Shown piece by piece: positions 44,503-53,916 of a stretch of 64,000 bases of DNA. The translations under genes were made by a program, and so were the position numbers. The DNA is taken from contig NZ_LT990039.1 of NCBI RefSeq assembly GCF_900312975.1, positions 2,542,001 to 2,606,000 of the forward strand, read 5' to 3'. The notes beneath the pieces were generated by a model, which was not told the origin of the DNA, ran no database searches, and worked only from the letters and a program-made list of their open reading frames with translations. How positions within the stretch are numbered: position 1 is the stretch's first letter; each line of letters begins with the position of its first letter. Origin of the DNA: Massilistercora timonensis (lineage in GTDB: Bacteria > Bacillota > Clostridia > Lachnospirales > Lachnospiraceae).

Positions 44503-47500
44503 ATGCAAGCCTTGATCGGGCCGCTTAAGGAACTGGCGGAATTTGAAGAGATCTGTAAAAAGAAAATGGACGGGCCGGGGATGCTTAAGATCACCGGCTG
44601 CGTCTCTTCCCAGAAAACCCATATGATGTACGCACTTGGCGATGGCTGTCCTTATAAAGTCATCGCTTGTTCCAGTGAGACAAAAGCAAAACAGGTCTAT
44701 GAAGAATACCGGTTCCTTAGCGGGGAGACTTATCTGTACCCGGCCAAGGACCTTCTGTTCTACCAGGCGGATCTTAGGAATAAGGCGCTGGTGAAGGAGC
44801 GGATGGAGGTGCTCCAGGCGGTGATCACACGCCCGGCCCTTACCGTGGTGACCAGTTTTGACGCTTTTATGGACGTTCTGCTTCCAAGAGAGGTTCTGGC
44901 GGACCGGGCCATACGGATCGGAGCGGACAGCACGGTAGATATGGCAGAGCTGGAGCGGAAGCTTGCGGGGATCGGCTACGACCGGGAAGCCCAGATCGAG
45001 GGCCCGGGCCAATTTGCTGTGCGGGGCGGGATCCTGGACGTTTATCCGCTGACAGCGGAGCTGCCGGTGCGGATCGAACTGTGGGGAGACGAGGTGGATT
45101 CCATCCGGTCCTTTGATGTGGAGACCCAGCGATCCATTGAAAATCTGACGGAAGTGTGGATCTATCCGGCGGCGGAATTCCCGGGAGAAGGAGAGAAAGG
45201 AGTGTCCTTCCTGGATTATTTCCCGGTCAAAGATACCCTTTTATTCCTGGATGAGCCGGTGCGTCTCCTGGAGAAGGGGCAGGCAGTGGAGGAAGAGTTT
45301 CTGGAAGCCCAGAAGCGGCGGGTGGAAAGCGGAATGGAGGTTACGGAAGAAGAGGCGCGGCTCTATACCACCCGGGAGCTTGCGGCCAGGATGGATGGGT
45401 ACAGCAGTATCGGGATGTGCGCTCTGGACATGGCGGGGAAAGGATTTGCCCAGCGGGGCTCTTATTCCATCCAGGCCAAAAGCGTCAATCCCTACAACAG
45501 CAGCTTCGATCTTCTGACCCGTGACTTAAAGCGGCTGAAACGAAACGGCTACCGGGTGGTGCTCTTGTCCGGCTCCCGGACCCGGGCCCGGCGTCTGGCG
45601 GAGGATCTGCGGGATTATAACTTAAGCAGCTATTACAGTGACGACCTGGATCGGGAAGTGCTTCCCGGGGAGCTTATGACGGCCTACGGCCACGTAGGGA
45701 CCGGGTATGAATATCCGCTTCTGAAATTTACCGTGATCTCAGAGACGGATATCTTCGGCAAGGTAAAGAAAAAGCGCAGGCACAGGACTTACGAGGGGCG
45801 CAAGATCCAGGATTTTGCCCAGCTCAAACCCGGGGACTATGTGGTCCATGAGAACCACGGGCTTGGCATCTACCGGGGGATCGAGAAGATCCAGGTGGAT
45901 AAGGTGGCCAAAGATTATATGAAGATCTCCTATGCCCAGGGCGGGAACCTCTATATCCCGGCTACCCAGCTGGATCTGATCCAGAAGTATGCCGGATCGG
46001 ACGCTAAGAAGCCAAAACTCAACCGGCTGGGCACTCAGGAGTGGAACAAGACCAAGACCCGGGTGCGTGGCGCGGTAAGAGAGATCGCCAGAGACCTGGT
46101 GGAACTCTACGCGGCACGGCAGAACCAGGAAGGGTATGCTTATGGAGAGGATACGGTCTGGCAGAAGGAATTTGAAGAAATGTTTCCCTTTGAGGAGACA
46201 GAGGACCAGCTTCTGGCTATCCAGGCGGTGAAGCGGGATATGCAGAGCCACCGGATCATGGACCGGCTGATCTGCGGGGACGTGGGCTACGGGAAGACGG
46301 AGATCGCCATCCGGGCGGCTTTCAAGGCAGTCCAGGAGGATAAGCAGGTGGTGTATCTGGTGCCCACCACCATCCTTGCCCAGCAGCACTACAATACCTT
46401 CCTGCAGCGGATGAAGGACTTCCCCGTGCGGGTGGATCTTCTGTGTCGGTTCCGCACCAGCGCCCAGCAGAAGAAGACCATCGAAGACCTGAAGAAAGGG
46501 CTGGTGGACATTGTGATCGGCACCCATCGGGTCTTAAGTCAGGACGTGAAATTCAAGGACCTGGGGCTTCTGGTCATCGATGAGGAACAGCGCTTTGGGG
46601 TGCAGCACAAGGAGAAGATCAAGAAATTAAAGGAAAATGTGGACGTGATGACCCTGACGGCTACCCCCATCCCCCGGACCCTCCATATGAGCCTGATCGG
46701 CATCCGGGACATGAGCGTGCTGGAGGAGGCGCCGGAGGACCGGCTCCCCATCCAGACCTATGTGATGGAGTACAATGAAGAGATGGTGCGGGAAGCCATC
46801 GAGCGGGAGTGCGCAAGACAGGGACAGGTGTATTATGTATACAACCGGGTGGAGGACATCGGGGAAGTGACCGCCCGCATCCAGAAGCTGGTGCCGGAAT
46901 ATACGGTAGCCTACGCCCACGGCCAGATGAAGGAGCATGAGCTGGAGCGGATCATGTACGACTTCATCGGAGGGGACATCGATGTGCTGGTGTCCACCAC
47001 CATCATCGAGACCGGGCTTGACATCTCCAATGTGAACACCATGATCATCCACGACGCGGACCGGATGGGCCTGTCCCAGCTCTATCAGCTGCGGGGACGG
47101 GTGGGCCGTTCCGGAAGGATGGCTTACGCCTTCCTTCTGTACCGCAGGGATAAACTTCTAAAAGAGGTGGCGGAGAAGCGTCTGGCAGCTATCCGGGAAT
47201 TCACCGATCTTGGCTCCGGATTTAAGATCGCCATGCGGGATCTGGAGATCCGGGGAGCGGGAAATCTTCTGGGAGCAGAGCAACACGGCCACATGGAGGC
47301 AGTGGGATACGACCTGTACTGCAAGATGCTCAACGAGGCGGTGAAGCATCTGAAGGGAGAGATGGAAGAAGAAACCTATACCACCACCATGGATCTGGAT
47401 GTGGACGCCTATATTCCCGATTCCTATATCCCCAATGAATATCAGAAGCTGGATATCTATAAAAGGATCGCGGCCATCGAGTCCCAGGAGGAAGTGGAGG

Positions 47501-47847
47501 ATATGAAAGACGAGCTTCTGGACCGTTTCGGAGATATTCCAAAGAAAGTAGACACCCTGCTGGAGATCTCCCTTCTCAAGGCCCTGGCCCACAGCGCCTA
47601 TGTGACGGCAGTGGAGCAAAAAGGGGAGGCCTATGAGTTTGTCATGTATGAGAAAGCCCCAGTGCTTCCGGAGCGGATCCCGGCCCTTGTTGAGTCTTTC
47701 CGGGGAGAATTGTCCTTCCGGGCGGATTCGGAGCATCCCGGGTTCACTTACCGGAAGAAGAGAAAAAGCGGCGCTGAGAAGAACGCAGACAGCCTGGAAA
47801 TTGTGAAAAAAGTTTTAATTGGGATAAAAGGATTGATAGACCACTGA
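44503..47847 (+). CDS. mfd: Transcription-repair coupling factor Mfd
   Basis: A 1114-residue Mfd, which removes stalled RNA polymerase and recruits UvrA to lesions. The UvrB-homology module is at about 1-330; the RNA polymerase-interacting CarD-like domain starts at [16 protein letters not shown] near 443; the RecG-like translocase has Walker [10 protein letters not shown] near 591 and DEEQ near 692, with [13 protein letters not shown]; the C-terminal TRCF domain ends the protein. The ATG at 44503 is one base after the pth stop; an in-frame ATG at 44464 would overlap pth. Confidence 0.97.
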   Translation: MQALIGPLKELAEFEEICKKKMDGPGMLKITGCVSSQKTHMMYALGDGCPYKVIACSSETKAKQVYEEYRFLSGETYLYPAKDLLFYQADLRNKALVKERMEVLQAVITRPALTVVTSFDAFMDVLLPREVLADRAIRIGADSTVDMAELERKLAGIGYDREAQIEGPGQFAVRGGILDVYPLTAELPVRIELWGDEVDSIRSFDVETQRSIENLTEVWIYPAAEFPGEGEKGVSFLDYFPVKDTLLFLDEPVRLLEKGQAVEEEFLEAQKRRVESGMEVTEEEARLYTTRELAARMDGYSSIGMCALDMAGKGFAQRGSYSIQAKSVNPYNSSFDLLTRDLKRLKRNGYRVVLLSGSRTRARRLAEDLRDYNLSSYYSDDLDREVLPGELMTAYGHVGTGYEYPLLKFTVISETDIFGKVKKKRRHRTYEGRKIQDFAQLKPGDYVVHENHGLGIYRGIEKIQVDKVAKDYMKISYAQGGNLYIPATQLDLIQKYAGSDAKKPKLNRLGTQEWNKTKTRVRGAVREIARDLVELYAARQNQEGYAYGEDTVWQKEFEEMFPFEETEDQLLAIQAVKRDMQSHRIMDRLICGDVGYGKTEIAIRAAFKAVQEDKQVVYLVPTTILAQQHYNTFLQRMKDFPVRVDLLCRFRTSAQQKKTIEDLKKGLVDIVIGTHRVLSQDVKFKDLGLLVIDEEQRFGVQHKEKIKKLKENVDVMTLTATPIPRTLHMSLIGIRDMSVLEEAPEDRLPIQTYVMEYNEEMVREAIERECARQGQVYYVYNRVEDIGEVTARIQKLVPEYTVAYAHGQMKEHELERIMYDFIGGDIDVLVSTTIIETGLDISNVNTMIIHDADRMGLSQLYQLRGRVGRSGRMAYAFLLYRRDKLLKEVAEKRLAAIREFTDLGSGFKIAMRDLEIRGAGNLLGAEQHGHMEAVGYDLYCKMLNEAVKHLKGEMEEETYTTTMDLDVDAYIPDSYIPNEYQKLDIYKRIAAIESQEEVEDMKDELLDRFGDIPKKVDTLLEISLLKALAHSAYVTAVEQKGEAYEFVMYEKAPVLPERIPALVESFRGELSFRADSEHPGFTYRKKRKSGAEKNADSLEIVKKVLIGIKGLIDH

Positions 47848-47861
47848 AAAAAGGCTATAAT
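47833..47861 (+). promoter_or_regulatory. sigma-A promoter of the PrsA-like gene
   Basis: TTGATA (47833-47838), a 17-base spacer and TATAAT (47856-47861), overlapping the end of mfd. Confidence 0.75.
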
Positions 47862-47893
47862 AAACGGGTTAGCAGGTACTAAGGAGGTTTTAG

Positions 47894-48979
47894 GTGATTA
47901 TGAAAAAGAAGGCGGTTATCCTGTTTTTGTCAGCTATGCTTGCTGCGGGGAGCCTGACCGGGTGCGGATCTCTGGATGAGAACGCGGTGGCGGTCAGCGT
48001 CAATGACAAGGAGCTGACGGCAGATGTGGCGAATTTCTACGCCAGATATATGCAGGCCCAGTATGAGAGCTATTATGGCGCATATATGGGTGATGATATG
48101 TGGAACACCGAGGCGGAAGAAGGAGAGACCTATGAAGAGTCGGTGAAGAACGGAGCCAAAGAGTCCCTGGAGATCATGCTGCTGTGTGAGGAACACATGG
48201 ATGACTATGAGGTGTCGTTAAGCGACGGCGAGAAGGAAGAGATCGCCAAGCTGGCCAAGGAGTTTGACGAGGATAATTCTCTGGACGACAAGGAGAAAGT
48301 CTCTGGAAGCGCCGAGACGGCAGAACGGCTTCTGACGCTGATCGCCATCCAGGGCAAGGTGCAGGAGGCTATTGAGGCAGGCGCGGATACGGAAGTTTCT
48401 GACGAGGAAGCCGCCCAGAAGGCGATGCAGTATGCTTACTTTACTTATACTACCACCGATGACAGCGGAGCAGTTCAGGATCTGTCCGACGAGGAGAAGG
48501 AAGAGGCGAAAGCCAATGCAGAAGCCTTTGTCCAGGATGTAAAAGGAGGCGCGGATTTTGAAAAATCAGCCGAAGAGCATGGCGGGGATATTTCAGAGGC
48601 CACTTTTGATGCAGAGTCCAACGTCCCCTCCGAGGAAGTGGTGGCTGCCGCGGATCAGCTTAAAAAGGGAGAAAATACAGGTGTGATCGAGACAGACGCC
48701 GGCTGCTATGTGGCCAAGGTGACCAGTCTCCTTGATAAGGACGCTACACAGGATAAAAAGGACGAGATCGTGGAAGAGCGCAAGGCCCAGCTTTATCAGG
48801 ATACCTGTGAAGGCTGGAGGGAAGAAGCGGATATCAAAGAGCACGACAGCGTGTGGAAGAAGATTGATTTCAACGATCTGAGCGTGACCATCAAGCAGTC
48901 TTCCGAGGAGCCTTACGCGGATGCGGTCCAGACGGACGATCAGGCGGAGGCCCAGGAGAGCGCACAAGAAACAGAATAA
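47894..48979 (+). CDS. PrsA-like peptidyl-prolyl isomerase lipoprotein
   Basis: A 361-residue exported foldase candidate. A lipoprotein signal peptide ends in the lipobox LTGC with Cys at residue 24. A SurA-N-like helical part follows (VAVSVNDKELTADVANFYAR), then a parvulin-type region near 205-300 (VKGGADFEKSAEEHGGDI and NTGVIETDAGCYVAKV) and a Glu/Gln-rich acidic tail. The start is GTG at 47894, 6 bases after AAGGAGG; ATG at 47900 is the alternative. It should fold secreted proteins at the membrane surface. It is the last gene before the group II intron. Confidence 0.85.
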   Translation: MIMKKKAVILFLSAMLAAGSLTGCGSLDENAVAVSVNDKELTADVANFYARYMQAQYESYYGAYMGDDMWNTEAEEGETYEESVKNGAKESLEIMLLCEEHMDDYEVSLSDGEKEEIAKLAKEFDEDNSLDDKEKVSGSAETAERLLTLIAIQGKVQEAIEAGADTEVSDEEAAQKAMQYAYFTYTTTDDSGAVQDLSDEEKEEAKANAEAFVQDVKGGADFEKSAEEHGGDISEATFDAESNVPSEEVVAAADQLKKGENTGVIETDAGCYVAKVTSLLDKDATQDKKDEIVEERKAQLYQDTCEGWREEADIKEHDSVWKKIDFNDLSVTIKQSSEEPYADAVQTDDQAEAQESAQETE

Positions 48980-49014
48980 GGGAATAAAACAAAAGAATAG
49001 AACAAAATAAAAGA

Positions 49015-49050
49015 GAAACTGTCGTTTAGTATTACGATAGTTTCTTTTTT
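49015..49050 (+). terminator. Intrinsic terminator of the PrsA-like gene; intron target
   Basis: GAAACTGTCG (49015-49024) pairs with CGATAGTTTC (49035-49044) with one mismatch, followed by six Ts (49045-49050). The group II intron starts three bases later. Confidence 0.88.
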
Positions 49051-49638
49051 GTTGTGCGCCTGGCGGCGCACGTTTCTTAAGGGTGCAAGTCCCAAATCCG
49101 CCCGGTAGTGGGAAGGATGTAGCCGAAGGCAAGGGTGTCCACCGTGAGGTGGAATCTGAAGGAAGCCGGATGTGGGGAACCTACTAACCCACGGGCAAAC
49201 CTCTGGTCTGACAGACAGAAATCGTATAAAAGGCTGTGCATGAGGGTAAGTCTGCAGCACAAGATGAAGCCCGATAACTACACGGAATCATGTGCAGTAA
49301 ATACGGCAGATGGATGGAGGGAAAGAAACGTGTGGTACCCAGGGAGATCTGTATGGAACGCTCCGAGAGGAGTAACCGTTATCGGAAGATAACGCTGAAC
49401 ATACAGAAGTCAGCAGAGGCCATAGTAGCCGGAAGTTCCTTTTTTCGGTGAAGGGCTGAATCAATAGGAGTCTTTAGTACAACTGGGAAAGACTAACTAT
49501 TAAAAGTCAAGTCTGAAATGAAAAGTTTTTGAATGAATTGTGGGAACGCATTTCAGATATCGTTGTGCCTTGAAAATTGCATGACAAACAGAGCATCTTA
49601 TATCGGTGCTCAAAGGGAGTGTTATAGAACAGAAAAAG

Positions 49639-50814
49639 TTATGCCGTTTTTATGTAAGGTTTGCCAGATTTCTCCATTGCGTAGATCAACCGTACAAGTT
49701 TTTTTGCGGCGTGGGTAATGGCAACATTGTAGTGTTTTCCTTCAGAAATCTTCTTCTGAAGGTATGCACCGAATGTTTCATCCCAATGGCAAACGTATTT
49801 GGCTGCATTGATCAAAGCGTACCGTAGATAGCGAGAGCCCCGCTTTTCCATATGGGAATAAGAGGATTCCATCTGTCCTGATTGATAGGTGGATGGAGAG
49901 GCTCCGGCGTATGCCAGGATCTTATCTGGTGAGTCAAAGCGGGAGAAATCCCCGATTTCAGCCAGGATCATGGCACCCATGCGGTAGCCTATTCCGGGAA
50001 TGGTCAAGATGGGGGAGGAGATCGGATCCATGAACTGTTTGATCTCGGATTCGATTTCCGTGATCTCGGAATCCAGTTCGCAGATCAGTCGGAGTGTGTG
50101 CCTTAATTCCAGAGACTTGGCAGGCATGTCAGAGCCAACGGAGACTCTGGCAGCCTCCCGTATTTCAATCGCTTTCTCCCTGCTGTAACGGCCTTTTGAG
50201 GCATTTTCCAACAGTTTCGTCAGGTGTGTCAGATGGCAGGAGGCAATTTCTCTGGCAGCAGGTAGTTCCGAAAGCAAGGCGTATACGGAAGCCATATGAA
50301 GCGTGGGAACAAGTTTTTCCAATTCAGGGAAGAGAATCGTGACAAGTCTGGAGACAGACTGTTTAAGTTGAGCACGTTCCTGAACCTTATCAAAACGGTA
50401 ACGGGTGAGTGACTTTAACTCCTCATTGTGGTAAGATGTGTCTGAGTAGGACTTCAAGTTCACGTCAGACATGAGCATCATAGCAATGGTTCGGGCATCG
50501 ACCTTATCCGTTTTCGTCTTTCTAAGGCTGAGACTTTTTCTGTAAAGATTTGTGTGGAGCGGATTGATGACGAAGGGGGTCAGACCTTTGTCAATGAGAT
50601 AACCGAGCAGGTTGTAAGAGTAGTGTCCAGTGGCTTCCAGTCCTACTTTTATATTGGACACATCTGAAGAAATGGATTGGATCTTGGAAAAAAGATCGTC
50701 AAATCCATTCCGGTTATTCTGAATGGTAAAAACCTGAAAGAGGACTTCACCCTCCGAGTTAGTGATAAAGCAGTCATGCTTATCCTTAGCAACATCAATT
50801 CCAACGTAGATCAT
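49639..50814 (-). CDS. IS110-family transposase (RuvC-like DEDD plus Transposase_20 domain)
   Basis: A 391-residue bridge-RNA-guided recombinase. The N-terminal RuvC-like domain has YVGIDVAKDKHDC (first Asp near residue 6), GLEATGHYSYNL (Glu) and KTDKVDARTIA (Asp pair). The C-terminal domain carries ILTIPGIGYRMGAMILAEIGD and AGASPSTYQSGQ, with the catalytic serine of this family. The chosen ATG lies 7 bases after AAGGAG on the minus strand; an upstream ATG at 50901 has none. The frame is intact and opposite to the intron reverse transcriptase. Confidence 0.95.
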   Translation of the reverse strand: MIYVGIDVAKDKHDCFITNSEGEVLFQVFTIQNNRNGFDDLFSKIQSISSDVSNIKVGLEATGHYSYNLLGYLIDKGLTPFVINPLHTNLYRKSLSLRKTKTDKVDARTIAMMLMSDVNLKSYSDTSYHNEELKSLTRYRFDKVQERAQLKQSVSRLVTILFPELEKLVPTLHMASVYALLSELPAAREIASCHLTHLTKLLENASKGRYSREKAIEIREAARVSVGSDMPAKSLELRHTLRLICELDSEITEIESEIKQFMDPISSPILTIPGIGYRMGAMILAEIGDFSRFDSPDKILAYAGASPSTYQSGQMESSYSHMEKRGSRYLRYALINAAKYVCHWDETFGAYLQKKISEGKHYNVAITHAAKKLVRLIYAMEKSGKPYIKTA

Positions 50815-51020
50815 AAGAACACTCCTTAGTAATAGATTTAGATACTGTTTAGATCCACAGAGCTCTCTGTGCTTGTAACCTCGTTCTAAATCAACCGTCA
50901 TGCGGTATCTAACTGATTAACAACGATACAAAGAGGCTGTGGTTGGAGCCTTTCCGTAACCATCAAGTGGTAGGAGGAATGAACCAATCCACAGTATCTC
51001 CAAACAGTATAGCATACAGA
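50815..51020 (-). ncRNA. Candidate IS110 bridge-RNA region (upstream flank)
   Basis: About 200 non-coding bases upstream of the transposase, the place of the bridge RNA in the IS110 group. A large imperfect hairpin spans 50937-50994, with outer pairs CTGTGG-TTGG/CCAA-TCCACAG and an inner ACCA-TCAAG-TGGT hairpin separated by an open loop, the general form of a bridge-RNA target or donor loop. The 138-base downstream flank is an alternative. No guide-target pairing is proved. Confidence 0.4.
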
Positions 51021-51076
51021 CCTTGGAGAGGGTCTATAAACACTACTACTATATAATACGAGGAGGAATGAGCAGG

Positions 51077-52468
51077 ATGGGTACAGAAAACAAAGAAAGC
51101 TGCTCGCAAAGAGATAGCGCGGAACGCAAAGGGTATGTGAGAGCGCACCGCTCATTCAACCGGATATGGAAGGAAAGGGACAGTGCAGAGCCGGACATCT
51201 TAGGTAGGATACTGGACAAGAATAACCTGAACCGGGCTTACAAAAGAGTAAAGGCAAACAAGGGAGCACCGGGAGTCGATGGGATGACTGTCGAAGCGGC
51301 ACTGCCATGGCTGAAGGAACACAACCACGAACTGACGGAGAGAATTCGAAGGGGGAAATATACCCCGTCTCCGGTCAGACGTGTGGAAATCCCGAAGCCG
51401 GACGGGGGGATACGAAAACTCGGAATCCCTACCGTCATTGACCGTATCATCCAACAGGCAATGCTCCAGCAACTCATGCCAATCTATGAGCCGCTGTTCT
51501 CGGATGACAGTTTTGGCTATCGTCCGGGGCGAGGGGCAAAAGACGCTATCTTCAGGATAAAAGAGTATATCGAACAGGGCTATACAAGGGCAGTGGTTCT
51601 TGACCTGTCAAAGTACTTCGATACGCTGAACCACACGATCCTTCTGAACCTGCTGAGAAAGCAGGTAAAAGACGAAAGGGTCATACAGATGGTGAAGCGA
51701 TACCTGAAAAGCGGAGTGATGGAAAACGGTGTTGTAACTGAGACAGAGGAAGGCTCCCCGCAGGGAGGGAATCTTTCCCCACTCTTAGCAAATGTGTATC
51801 TGAATGAATTCGACTGGGAGTTCCACAGACGGGGCGTACCGTGCATTCGCTATGCGGATGATATCGTACTGCTGGCGAAAAGCGAACGGGCGGCGGAACG
51901 TCTGCTGGAGAGCAGTACAAAATATCTGGAAGAAACACTGAAGCTGAGAGTGAACCGGGAAAAGAGCCGGACGGTCAGCGTGTTCGCAATCCGAAATTTT
52001 AAGTTCCTTGGCTTCTGTTTTGGGAAGAACGGAAAAGGAATCTACATCCGTGTCCATGGAAAGTCATGGAAGAAAGCCAAGGATAAACTGCGTCAGTTCA
52101 CTTCCCGGAGCAGGTGCGGAAGTATCGTCCGAACAATGGAAAAGATAAAAGTCTATATGCGGGGATGGTTGAATTATTACGGAATAGCGGACATGAAGAG
52201 CAACATCATAAGCCTGAATAAATGGCTGTACCGCCGGATACGGATGTGTATCTGGAAACAGTGGAAACTGCCAAGGACACGCAAACGGAAACTGATAGGT
52301 TTAGGGCTGCCGGAGTGGGCGGCCTGCGAAGGAGCATACAGTCGAAAAGCCTATTGGAGGATGGCGGGAAGCGGAGTCGTACAAAGAGCACTAACGAAAG
52401 AAAGGCTGATAAACTGGGGCTTCTATGATTTAGCCACAGCTTATCAGTCTCTGCACGTCAACTATTGA
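51077..52468 (+). CDS. Group II intron reverse transcriptase/maturase
   Basis: A 463-residue intron-encoded protein that splices and mobilises the intron. The N-terminal RT-0 and RT-1 region includes RAYKRVKANKGAPGVDGMTV; RT motifs follow, with the YADD active site near residue 258. The maturase domain X extends over about 330-430 (WLNYYGIADMKSN). No HNH endonuclease domain is present at the C-terminus, so it is endonuclease-minus. The ATG at 51077 is 10 bases after AGGAGG; an ATG at 51068 is too near. The stop lies just before domain V. Confidence 0.96.
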   Translation: MGTENKESCSQRDSAERKGYVRAHRSFNRIWKERDSAEPDILGRILDKNNLNRAYKRVKANKGAPGVDGMTVEAALPWLKEHNHELTERIRRGKYTPSPVRRVEIPKPDGGIRKLGIPTVIDRIIQQAMLQQLMPIYEPLFSDDSFGYRPGRGAKDAIFRIKEYIEQGYTRAVVLDLSKYFDTLNHTILLNLLRKQVKDERVIQMVKRYLKSGVMENGVVTETEEGSPQGGNLSPLLANVYLNEFDWEFHRRGVPCIRYADDIVLLAKSERAAERLLESSTKYLEETLKLRVNREKSRTVSVFAIRNFKFLGFCFGKNGKGIYIRVHGKSWKKAKDKLRQFTSRSRCGSIVRTMEKIKVYMRGWLNYYGIADMKSNIISLNKWLYRRIRMCIWKQWKLPRTRKRKLIGLGLPEWAACEGAYSRKAYWRMAGSGVVQRALTKERLINWGFYDLATAYQSLHVNY

Positions 52469-52469
52469 A

Positions 52470-52539
52470 ACCGCCGTGTACCGAGCGGTACGCACGGTAG
52501 TGTGAGAGGACGGCGGCTAATCACCGCCTCCTACTCGAT
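52470..52539 (+). ncRNA. Group II intron domains V and VI
   Basis: Domain V: the hairpin CCGTGTACC-GAGC-GGTACGCACGG (52474-52497) is the catalytic core. Domain VI: GGCGG (52512-52516) and CCGCC (52524-52528) form the stem, and the branch-point A is probably A52533, 6 bases before the 3' end GAT (52539). Confidence 0.85.
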
Positions 52540-52542
52540 TGC

Positions 52543-52585
52543 TAAAGTTGTTATTATATGTGGACAACTTTAATGGTCTTTTTTT
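52543..52585 (+). terminator. Hairpin with U-run just after the intron
   Basis: TAAAGTTGT (52543-52551) pairs with ACAACTTTA (52564-52572); six bases later a run of Ts (52579-52585) follows. It may stop transcripts leaving the intron before the island operon. Confidence 0.55.
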
Positions 52586-52632
52586 GTAAAATACTCAAAA
52601 ATTTCATAATACATGCCGTGGTGCGAAGTTTC

Positions 52633-52662
52633 TTGACAGATAAAATAAAGACTGATTATCAT
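52633..52662 (+). promoter_or_regulatory. Possible promoter of the catabolic island operon
   Basis: TTGACA (52633-52638), an 18-base spacer and TATCAT (52657-52662), about 130 bases before the first gene. The rest of 52586-52794 is AT-rich, non-coding and without a recognised operator; no catabolite (cre) site was seen. Confidence 0.5.
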
Positions 52663-52794
52663 AAATACAAACATAAATATTCAGACAATCCAAGAAAAAA
52701 TTAAATATTAACTAAAAGAAATGTGAATTATTTGTCAAAAGATTGCCGGAATAGGATAAGAAAAATAATTAATTAAGGAAAAGGAGAATCAAAA

Positions 52795-53904
52795 ATGGAA
52801 AAGTACAAAGTCGCTGTAATTGGAGCGGGGATGATTGCAAATTCAGCACATATACCAGCATATAAAAAGCTGAAGGACCGAGTGAAGATAGTTGCAATTG
52901 CAGATAATAGAGAACAGGCAGCGAAGGAGAGTGCTTCGTTGCATGGAATAGAACATTGGTATACAGATGCGATAGAGATGCTTGACAAAGAAAAACCAGA
53001 TATTGTGTCAGTTTGTATGTCCAATATGCTTCATTACAAATATACTATGGAAGCATTAAAAGCAGGCGCAAATGTTTTTTGCGAAAAACCGGCAGCGGTA
53101 TCATACCACGAAACAAAAGAAATGTTTGATATGGCAAAAAAAATGGGTAAAGAACTTATTGTTTGTCAAACGGCTCGATTTAGTGCAGAAGCTATAACAG
53201 CAAAAAGATTTGCCGAAACGGGAATTTTAGGAGATGTTTATTTTGCGGATATTGAATGGACTCGTCGTCGTGGAGTACCTAAATGGGGATCTTTTCACAT
53301 AAAAAATGCAAATGGGGGAGGAGCTTTTTGTGATTTAGGGATCCATGCGTTTGATTTGGTTTTATGGATTGCCGGATTTCCAAAATTAAAAAGTATGAGT
53401 GCCAACGCAACTACAAAAATTACAGGATATGAGCCGGAATTATTTTCTAGCGATGAAGAAAGCGGTGCATTTAATGGAGTGTTTATGCCACGAAAATTTG
53501 ATGTAAATGAATTTAGCGTGGAAGAGTTTGCAAATGGTGTAGCTTTTTTTGCAAATGGTCTGTCAATTAATTTTAAAATTGCTTGGTCAGTTAATTTGCC
53601 AGAGAATCGTAAGTTTGATATTGCTGGAACAAGAGCTGGAATACGTATGCCATCTATGGAACTATATTCAAGCATTGCTGATTATCAAGCCGATGTTAAG
53701 CCACATTACGCACCGTACAAATATAGTGAACATGGATTTGGTGGACATTTTGGCTTGATTGAACATGGCATTAATGTACTTGATAAAAAAGAAGAGTTGA
53801 TAATCAAACCGGATGAAATACTAACGACTGCCGCAATTTTGGAAGGATTTTATAAATCAGCCAGATTGGGGCGAGAGGTAATGATAGAAGAAATAATAGA
53901 GTAG
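52795..53904 (+). CDS. Gfo/Idh/MocA family oxidoreductase, first of four
   Basis: A 369-residue NAD(P)-dependent dehydrogenase of sugars or their derivatives. The Rossmann domain begins KVAVIGAGMIANSAHIPAY; the EKP motif (VFCEKPAAV) lies near residue 100; GGGAFCDLGIHAFDLVLW near 177 carries the DxGxH motif with the catalytic His. AAAAGGAG precedes the ATG. First gene of the island operon, 12 bases before the pdxA-like gene. AT-rich, with many AGA, AAA and TTA codons unlike the left part of the window. Substrate unknown. Confidence 0.92.
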   Translation: MEKYKVAVIGAGMIANSAHIPAYKKLKDRVKIVAIADNREQAAKESASLHGIEHWYTDAIEMLDKEKPDIVSVCMSNMLHYKYTMEALKAGANVFCEKPAAVSYHETKEMFDMAKKMGKELIVCQTARFSAEAITAKRFAETGILGDVYFADIEWTRRRGVPKWGSFHIKNANGGGAFCDLGIHAFDLVLWIAGFPKLKSMSANATTKITGYEPELFSSDEESGAFNGVFMPRKFDVNEFSVEEFANGVAFFANGLSINFKIAWSVNLPENRKFDIAGTRAGIRMPSMELYSSIADYQADVKPHYAPYKYSEHGFGGHFGLIEHGINVLDKKEELIIKPDEILTTAAILEGFYKSARLGREVMIEEIIE

Positions 53905-53916
53905 GGAGAATATTCT

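Larger units (their letters stand above)
49500..51020 (-). mobile_element. IS110-family insertion inside the group II intron (limits approximate)
   Basis: The transposase at 49639-50814 and its two non-coding flanks break the intron between its domain I-III part and the reverse transcriptase leader. IS110 elements have no terminal inverted repeats, so the ends cannot be fixed by eye; 49500 and 51020 are estimates. Both flanks are structured: CTGAAATG (49513-49520) pairs with CATTTCAG (49549-49556), and CTGTGGTTGG near 50937 pairs with CCAATCCACAG near 50984, enclosing an ACCA/TGGT hairpin. One of them probably encodes the bridge RNA. Confidence 0.7.
49054..52539 (+). mobile_element. Group II intron, interrupted by an IS110-family element
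   Basis: The 5' end GTGCGCC (49054) fits the GUGYG consensus. The first about 440 bases show the expected domain I features (GGGTGCAAGTCCC, AAGGGTGTCC, GGGAACCTACTAACCCACGG and the conserved GAAGTCAGCAGAGGCCATAGTAG block). The reverse transcriptase lies in the domain IV position at 51077-52468, and domains V and VI follow it. The 3' end is CTACTCGAT at 52531-52539. It sits directly after an intrinsic terminator, a preference known for class IIC introns, but I do not assign the class. ORFs at 49135 and 49533 inside the structured RNA are not taken as genes. Confidence 0.9.

Noticed and set aside
49135-49392. Short plus-strand ORFs in the 5' part of the group II intron
   Set aside because: They overlap conserved intron RNA structure and have no convincing ribosome site or domain.
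49054-52539. Retron or diversity-generating retroelement
   Set aside because: The reverse transcriptase has a maturase domain X and is followed by group II domains V and VI; no template repeat or msr/msd is present.
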